The notes under the pieces were generated by a model. That model saw only the letters and a program-made list of their open reading frames with translations, had not been told where the DNA came from and ran no database searches. The translations under genes and the position numbers were made by a program. From an uncultured Muribaculaceae bacterium (GTDB taxonomy: Bacteria; Bacteroidota; Bacteroidia; Bacteroidales; Muribaculaceae), in the NCBI GenBank assembly GCA_910579995.1, contig CAJTWH010000027.1:1-37780 (forward strand): 37,780 nt of DNA. Reading direction: 5' to 3'. Below, piece after piece: positions 33,684-37,780 of the stretch (the stretch's first letter is position 1; each line of letters begins with the position of its first letter).

Positions 33684-33720
33684 TACCACCAACACACCAC
33701 CAACCACCAACCACCAACAA
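33684..33720 (-). repeat. G-rich intergenic repeat, copy 8 (single, core missing)
   Basis: The minus strand reads GTTGGTGGTTGGTGGTTGG followed by TGGTGTGTTGGTGG. The GTTGGTGG unit is repeated three times head to tail, but the TGTGGGCAGCG core is not present. Confidence 0.65.
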
Positions 33721-33721
33721 A

Positions 33722-33754
33722 TTTATTTGGCATTGCCCTCGTATTATTCGTACC
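33722..33754 (+). repeat. Half copy of the promoter-bearing palindrome
   Basis: ATTTGGCATTGCCCTCG and ATTCGTACC in this segment are repeated nearly exactly at 33801-33829. The arrangement TTTG (33726-33729), 21 bp, TACCGTTG (33751-33758) mimics a promoter with one substitution in the -7 element. Confidence 0.7.
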
Positions 33755-33771
33755 GTTGGCCTGCGGCCTTA

Positions 33772-33829
33772 GGTACTCTCGCTCGGCAATGCTCAAATAA
33801 ATTTGGCATTGCCCTCGCTTATTCGTACC
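33772..33829. repeat. Imperfect palindrome carrying a promoter
   Basis: GGTAC at 33772 and GTACC at 33825 form the ends; inside, GGCAATGC (33785-33792) pairs with GCATTGCC (33806-33813) and CAAAT with ATTTG around the centre. The right half contains both promoter elements of the thioesterase operon. Confidence 0.65.
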
Positions 33830-33833
33830 TTTG
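33802..33833 (+). promoter_or_regulatory. Promoter of the thioesterase-recF operon
   Basis: TTTG at 33802-33805, 20-bp spacer, TACCTTTG at 33826-33833. Initiation near 33838 leaves a leader of about 15 nt before the ATG at 33855. The -33 element lies in the centre of the palindrome at 33772-33829. Confidence 0.72.
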
Positions 33834-33854
33834 CAATTACAATAATCCACAGAC

Positions 33855-34286
33855 ATGAAAGAAAAAGAACTTCCTGAGATAAACTTCCATCACCGCATGG
33901 GTGTGCAGATACGGTTCAACGACATCGATATGTTCGGCCACCTCAACAATTCGGTTTATATACAGTTTTTCGACATGGGCAAATATGCCTACTTCCGTCA
34001 GTTTATGACCGACACTTTCGGCAGCGAGCCCACGGCGCCCGTTGTGGCAAACATAAACTGTGATTTTCTGGAGCCGACAAAAATCGACGAGCGACTCGAA
34101 GTGCTCACCGCAATCACGGAAATCGCCGACAGCTCGATGGTGCTGCAGCAACGTATCGTAAGCTCTGCCGGGCGTGTGAAATGCACGGCGCGCACCATTA
34201 TGGTGAATATCGACCTCGCCACCGGCCGCCCGACCACTGTAAGCGACGAATGGCGCAAGAAAATCACTGACTACGAAAACCGATGA
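33855..34286 (+). CDS. Hotdog-fold acyl-CoA thioesterase (4HBT family)
   Basis: The 143-residue protein has the 4-hydroxybenzoyl-CoA thioesterase pattern: VQIRFNDIDMFGHLNNSVYIQFFD, with the catalytic Asp25 followed by HLNN, and the long helix after it. It would hydrolyse an acyl-CoA thioester in the cytoplasm; the acyl group is unknown. Length is normal. It is the first gene of the plus-strand operon and overlaps the esterase gene by 4 bp. Confidence 0.88.
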   Translation: MKEKELPEINFHHRMGVQIRFNDIDMFGHLNNSVYIQFFDMGKYAYFRQFMTDTFGSEPTAPVVANINCDFLEPTKIDERLEVLTAITEIADSSMVLQQRIVSSAGRVKCTARTIMVNIDLATGRPTTVSDEWRKKITDYENR

Positions 34287-35080
34287 GCCGCATAATCATA
34301 TTCTTTTTAGCGGCATTGTCAGCACTGGCGGCCAATGCTTTCCGTGTAGACACTCTCGCCATAGCCACGGCATATCTGCCCGGCGATGAAGCCGTTACGG
34401 TAGTAGTGCCTGAGGCTGCGAGCTCCAAGCCCTGCCCGACGGTGTATATCCTCAACGGCTATTCGGGCAATCATCTCGACTATATCACTCGTGTAAAAGG
34501 TCTCGGTGATATGGCCGACCGCCTTGGCATGGTGCTCGTAATGCCCGATGGACGCAACAGTTGGTATTGGGATACCGACTCGATGAAGATGGAGTCGTTT
34601 ATCACCAAAGACCTCGTGAAATATATCGACACGCACTACTCTACCATCCCCGACCGCGCCAACCGAGCTATCATGGGGCTTAGCATGGGCGGTCACGGGG
34701 CACTGCGCTTGGCAACCCTGCACCCCGACATCTGGGGCAGCGCCGGCTCGATGAGCGGCGGTGTTGACATCACCAAATTTCCCAAGAGCTGGGGCATGGC
34801 AAAATTGCTCGGCACGAGCTATGAGGCCAATCCTGCGAAATGGCGGCCACATACTGTAGCCTCGCTTGTGCCGGAGATGAAGAAAGCGGGCGTAAACTAT
34901 ACTTTTGACTGCGGCTGCGAGGATTTCTTCGCCGAAGTCAATGCCGCTCTTCACGAGGCCATGCTCGAAGCCGGTGTGCCACACGACTACAGTTCCCGCC
35001 CGGGCAAACATTCGTGGGCATACTGGAGCAATTCCCTGCCATATATACTGCATTACTTCGACACAAAATTCACTCGCTAA
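34283..35080 (+). CDS. Exported esterase (esterase D / PF00756 family)
   Basis: The 265-residue alpha/beta hydrolase starts with a signal peptide (MSRIIIFFLAALSALAANA), so it acts in the periplasm or outside. The nucleophile elbow is GLSMGG with Ser134; the C-terminal HSWAYW supplies the likely catalytic His, and the DCGCEDFF segment the acid. The esterase D family includes acyl esterases and feruloyl or S-formylglutathione hydrolases; the substrate is not known. It overlaps the thioesterase by 4 bp and shares its stop TAA with the ATG of the next small gene. Confidence 0.85.
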   Translation: MSRIIIFFLAALSALAANAFRVDTLAIATAYLPGDEAVTVVVPEAASSKPCPTVYILNGYSGNHLDYITRVKGLGDMADRLGMVLVMPDGRNSWYWDTDSMKMESFITKDLVKYIDTHYSTIPDRANRAIMGLSMGGHGALRLATLHPDIWGSAGSMSGGVDITKFPKSWGMAKLLGTSYEANPAKWRPHTVASLVPEMKKAGVNYTFDCGCEDFFAEVNAALHEAMLEAGVPHDYSSRPGKHSWAYWSNSLPYILHYFDTKFTR

Positions 35081-35325
35081 TGGCAACTTTCTTTGAAATT
35101 GAATGTATTTCTTACGATTCTAGTAATTATTACCGCACAATAAACATCGAATCCATCGACCAATGGGAGGTAGAAGAAGATTATAGACTTGGCAAGGTAT
35201 ATAAGATTAACCTAAATGATCTTGAATTTCTTGTCACAGCAAAAGAGATGCGCAGGTTGAAACGATTTATATGTTCCAACGGGCACACAATCACATACAT
35301 GGGTGATTTTCCGCATACCACCTAA
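35080..35325 (+). CDS. Small AT-rich protein of unknown function
   Basis: The 81-residue product from the ATG at 35080 (overlapping the esterase stop in TAATG) has no recognised domain. It is acidic in its middle (QWEVEEDYRLGKVYKIN) and lacks a signal peptide or membrane segment. Its codons are markedly AT-richer than those of the flanking genes, for example AAT, AAA, GAA and ATA. I judge it real because it has tight TAATG coupling, but transfer or decay is possible. It lies 18 bp before recF. Confidence 0.6.
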   Translation: MATFFEIECISYDSSNYYRTINIESIDQWEVEEDYRLGKVYKINLNDLEFLVTAKEMRRLKRFICSNGHTITYMGDFPHTT

Positions 35326-35343
35326 AGATTCTTCTCAAGACTG

Positions 35344-36450
35344 ATGATTCTGCACAAACTCACACTCGCCGACTTCAAAAACATCGAGAGTGCCTCGCTT
35401 GATATGTCGCCCAAGATCAACTGCTTCTTGGGCAACAACGGCATGGGAAAAAGCAATCTGCTCGACGCCATCTACTATCTTGGCAATTGCCGAAGTTTTA
35501 CGGGAGCGACCGACCAAATGCTCGTGCGCCGCGACATGCCATTTGCCACCATGCGAGCTGTATACGACCGTCGAGGCCTCCAAGAGGAGTTGCAGGTGGC
35601 CATACGCCCGGGACAACGCAAGATTTTCAAGCGCAACGGCAAGGCATATCAGCGTATAGCCGAACATCTCGGGGCGTTTCCGGCTGTGCTGCTCTCCCCT
35701 GCCGACATGGAGCTTACCGGCGGAGAGCCGGCCGAGCGACGACGCTTCATCGACCAGATAATCTCGCAACGCGAAGGTAGATATTTCGAAGCGCTGGTGC
35801 GGTATAACGGCGCATTGGAGCAACGCAACCGAATGCTGCGCGACGAAGTAGCCGACGACGGCCTCTATGAAGCTCTTGAGGCCCAGCTCGAGATTGCCGG
35901 TCAATATCTCATAGAGCGGCGAAAAGCGAACATTGCCGAGCTTGAAGATATTTTCTTGCCTTATTACCAAGCGATTGCCAACGGTTCAGAGGAAGCGCGT
36001 CTTGATTATGTCACAGCCGATTATCCCGACGGGCTCGCTTCGCGCCTTGCTTCAATGCGAAACCGCGACCGCGCCTTGCATTACACAGCCTCAGGCCCTC
36101 ATCGCGATGATATCGCCATGACTGTAGACGGCCTGCCGGTACGCCGCACGGCCTCGCAGGGGCAATCGAAAACTTTCACCACTGCCCTGCGTTTCGCCCA
36201 ATACGAATTACTGCGCAAGAGCCTCGGAATAAAGCCCTTGCTTCTGCTCGACGATATTTTCGACAAGCTCGACGCCGGACGTGTGGAGCGGATAATTGCC
36301 CTCGTAGGAAGCAGCGATACTTTCGGCCAGATATTTATTACCGACACCAACCGCCGACATCTCGACGAGACTGTAGCAAGCCTCGGTGCGTCAGGCGATT
36401 ATCGCCTGTGGCAAGTGGAGCGCGGTGTTTTCTCTCCCATCAATATATGA
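35344..36450 (+). CDS. recF: DNA replication and repair protein RecF
   Basis: RecF is an SMC-like ATPase that, with RecO and RecR, loads RecA at single-strand gaps. The 368-residue protein has Walker A GNNGMGKSN (30-38), the RecF segment GECRSFTGATDQ-like NCRSFTGATDQML, the signature SQGQSKTFTTALRFAQ and Walker B LLLLDDIFDKLD, as well as the terminal TDTNRRHLDE. Length is normal. It overlaps the DUF721 gene by 4 bp (ATGA), an arrangement common in Bacteroidetes. Confidence 0.95.
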   Translation: MILHKLTLADFKNIESASLDMSPKINCFLGNNGMGKSNLLDAIYYLGNCRSFTGATDQMLVRRDMPFATMRAVYDRRGLQEELQVAIRPGQRKIFKRNGKAYQRIAEHLGAFPAVLLSPADMELTGGEPAERRRFIDQIISQREGRYFEALVRYNGALEQRNRMLRDEVADDGLYEALEAQLEIAGQYLIERRKANIAELEDIFLPYYQAIANGSEEARLDYVTADYPDGLASRLASMRNRDRALHYTASGPHRDDIAMTVDGLPVRRTASQGQSKTFTTALRFAQYELLRKSLGIKPLLLLDDIFDKLDAGRVERIIALVGSSDTFGQIFITDTNRRHLDETVASLGASGDYRLWQVERGVFSPINI

Positions 36451-36737
36451 GACGCGCAAAACCAATGCAACTCGGAGAGATTATCGAAAAGATGATCAAC
36501 GATACCGGTCTGCGCCCGGCTATGGAGCGTCGGTCGGTAGAGGCAATGTGGCCTGAAGTTGCAGGGAAACATATTGCCTCATATACCCGGCGGGTATTTC
36601 TTGATGGTAAAACTTTACATGTTTACATAGATTCTGCTTCACTCAAAGAAGAATTGGGATATCTGCGCGACACTCTCACCGCTCAGATTAACCGCCTCGC
36701 CGAGCGCCATGCCGTAGATGCCATCGTCATTCACTGA
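36447..36737 (+). CDS. DUF721 (DciA-family) protein
   Basis: The 96-residue product has the DUF721 pattern: a short helix LGEIIEKMINDTGLRPAMER, the conserved MWPEVAGKHIASYTR and the region LHVYIDSASLKEELGYLRD. DciA proteins of this family help load the replicative helicase in many bacteria. The link to DNA replication is supported by its coupling to recF; a DciA function here is inference. The start at 36447 overlaps the recF stop. Confidence 0.85.
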   Translation: MRRAKPMQLGEIIEKMINDTGLRPAMERRSVEAMWPEVAGKHIASYTRRVFLDGKTLHVYIDSASLKEELGYLRDTLTAQINRLAERHAVDAIVIH

Positions 36738-36780
36738 AAATTTTTCTTCCTGCAAGAGCAAATAGATTGATAAATTTGTT

Positions 36781-36788
36781 TATCTTTG
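36781..36788 (+). promoter_or_regulatory. Possible -7 element of the Rpn-type nuclease gene
   Basis: TATCTTTG matches the -7 consensus exactly and lies about 28 bp upstream of the ATG at 36816. No TTTG was found at 19-20 bp upstream, so this is half of a promoter at best. Confidence 0.45.
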
Positions 36789-36815
36789 CAAGGTAATCCT
36801 CTAATTCTCGGTGTT

Positions 36816-37712
36816 ATGGTATACGACAGAAATCTTCTCGACAAATATGGTCAGCCGGCTCTTATCAGATTCGACTGGGCTATGAAACGCCTCCTGCGCG
36901 ACAAGGCGAGCTATGTAGTGCTCGAGGGTTTCCTCACATGTCTGCTCGGACGGCAGATTAAAATCGTGTCGATACTTGAGAGCGAGGGGAATCAGGAAAG
37001 CGGGGATGACAAGTTCAACCGCGTGGATATACTCGCCGAGGACGATCTCGGCGAGAAACTCCTTATCGAGGTGCAGAATGAGAGCCAGTACAGCTATTTC
37101 CACCGCATGCTCTACGGCGTCTCGAAGCTTATCACCGAATATATCAAGAAAGGCGAGCCTTACGAGAATGTGGCAAAGGTGATAAGTATCAACATCGTTT
37201 ACTTCTCTTTAGGTCAAGGCAGCGACTATGTTTATGTCGGCACCACGAACTTCTACGGACTCCACAACCACGACAGACTGCAGATTCCCGAGAATTGGAA
37301 AAACAAGCTCGAGATCAAGGAAGTACAGGATATTTTTCCGGAATACTATATCCTGCGCGTAAACGAGTTCGACGAAGTGTCAAAGACACCTCTCGACCAA
37401 TGGATCAGCTTCTTGAAGACGGGCATGATTCCCGCCGAGGCCGACGCACCCGGTCTGCCCGAGGCCCGCGAGAAAATGAGAGTAGACGCCCTATCGCCAA
37501 ACGAACGCAATGCGTACTACGAACACCTCCAGAGCGACGTAGACACCCGCGACATCCTCGAAACAGCCCACCTCGAAGGACGGGAAGAGGGGCGCGAGGA
37601 AGAGCGCCGAGCCACCATCTTAAACATGGCAAAGGCCGGCTGCGACGCTGAGATGATTGCCCGCCTCACAGCATATCCTATCGCTGAAATAAAAAATATT
37701 CTAAAACCATAA
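36816..37712 (+). CDS. PD-(D/E)XK nuclease-family protein (Rpn/PDDEXK_2 type)
   Basis: The 298-residue protein belongs to the group annotated as Rpn recombination-promoting nucleases or PD-(D/E)XK transposase-family proteins. It starts with MVYDRNLLDKYGQPALIRFD, shows the nuclease core FNRVDILAEDD (Asp71) and LLIEVQNESQ (Glu85, Gln87), and ends with an Arg/Glu-rich EGREEGREEERRATIL helix followed by a short helix-turn typical of the family. Rpn proteins nick DNA and raise recombination; no transposition is shown. I chose the ATG at 36816 because it matches the second copy's start. A second copy begins 15 bp after its stop. Confidence 0.85.
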   Translation: MVYDRNLLDKYGQPALIRFDWAMKRLLRDKASYVVLEGFLTCLLGRQIKIVSILESEGNQESGDDKFNRVDILAEDDLGEKLLIEVQNESQYSYFHRMLYGVSKLITEYIKKGEPYENVAKVISINIVYFSLGQGSDYVYVGTTNFYGLHNHDRLQIPENWKNKLEIKEVQDIFPEYYILRVNEFDEVSKTPLDQWISFLKTGMIPAEADAPGLPEAREKMRVDALSPNERNAYYEHLQSDVDTRDILETAHLEGREEGREEERRATILNMAKAGCDAEMIARLTAYPIAEIKNILKP

Positions 37713-37727
37713 ATTATCCCTTGACTT

Positions 37728-37780
37728 ATGGTATACGACAGAAATCTTCTCGACAAATATGGTCAGCCGGCTCTTATCAG
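37728..37780 (+). CDS. Second copy of the Rpn-type nuclease gene, cut by the window edge
   Basis: From the ATG at 37728 to the right edge, all 53 bases are identical to the first 53 bases of the gene at 36816. The encoded start MVYDRNLLDKYGQPAL is the same. Only 17 codons are visible, so whether the copy is intact or diverges later cannot be seen. Identity this high suggests recent duplication or gene conversion. Confidence 0.85.
   Translation, partial: MVYDRNLLDKYGQPALI

Larger units (their letters stand above)
33525..33854. other. Divergent promoter region
   Basis: This 330-bp stretch between the leftward oxidoreductase operon and the rightward thioesterase-recF operon holds, left to right: the minus-strand promoter (33588-33618), a plus-strand hairpin CTTTGGC/GCCAAAG (33651-33672) preceded by TATCTTTG, a G-rich repeat (33684-33720), a decayed copy of a promoter (33726-33758), and a 58-bp palindrome carrying the intact plus-strand promoter (33772-33833). 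No gene is evident. Confidence 0.7.

Noticed and set aside
33538..33720. Small minus-strand open frame through the G-rich repeat
   Set aside because: Its sequence is mostly repeat-derived (VVGGWW), with no sign of a real protein.

Overview
The window looks like a chromosomal segment of an anaerobic gut Bacteroidales bacterium, most probably of the Muribaculaceae type. This rests on a SusC/SusD pair, a NigD-like lipoprotein, DUF1573, DUF3467, DUF349 and DUF721 proteins, a VorB-type 2-oxoacid:ferredoxin oxidoreductase, and Bacteroidetes promoters (TTTG or TTG, 19-20 bp, TAnnTTTG) in front of several genes. Genus-level placement is inference. Almost everything from 1 to 33.6 kb is on the minus strand; from 33.8 kb to the right edge genes are on the plus strand, with a divergent promoter region at 33.5-33.85 kb.

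Layout. 0.1-1.3 kb: recA with its own promoter. 1.7-4.8 kb: cysS, meaB and a DUF1573 protein. 4.9-9.3 kb: a minus-strand run of four-helix-bundle protein, secreted C69 peptidase, SlyD-like isomerase, LolD-like ATPase, NigD-like lipoprotein and DUF3467 protein. 9.4-14.2 kb: a polyprenyl-phosphate sugar transferase followed by a large AddA-like helicase-nuclease. 14.3-17.4 kb: a DUF349 repeat protein, then recR with a GNAT acetyltransferase. 17.6-22.9 kb: an isolated susC/susD pair. 23.4-27.5 kb: tRNA-Gln(UUG), a PD-(D/E)XK protein, an RsmF-like rRNA methyltransferase and an MsbA-like exporter. 27.7-30.75 kb: an unrecognised 600-residue exported protein and a Sel1-repeat protein. 30.8-33.5 kb: a four-gene oxidoreductase operon. 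33.85-36.7 kb: thioesterase, esterase, a small AT-rich ORF, recF and a DUF721 (DciA-family) gene. 36.8 kb to the edge: a PD-(D/E)XK 'Rpn/transposase-family' gene and the start of a second tandem copy.

The most unusual content is between the genes. A family of G-rich intergenic elements built on GGTTGGTGGTTGG plus a TGTGGGCAGCG core occurs at seven places, often as inverted pairs or a tandem duplication, and several abut or supply the stop codon of the neighbouring gene. The GG runs match a two-tetrad G-quadruplex pattern. A second palindrome family (TAGGGACGCG..CGCGTCCCTA) occurs once. A third palindrome, partly duplicated, carries the promoter of the thioesterase-recF operon. The 600-residue protein also has a probable one-base frameshift at a 7-base homopolymer that separates its body from a near-perfect signal-peptide start.

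Positions and motifs were read by eye; family names come from recognised motifs, not searches.
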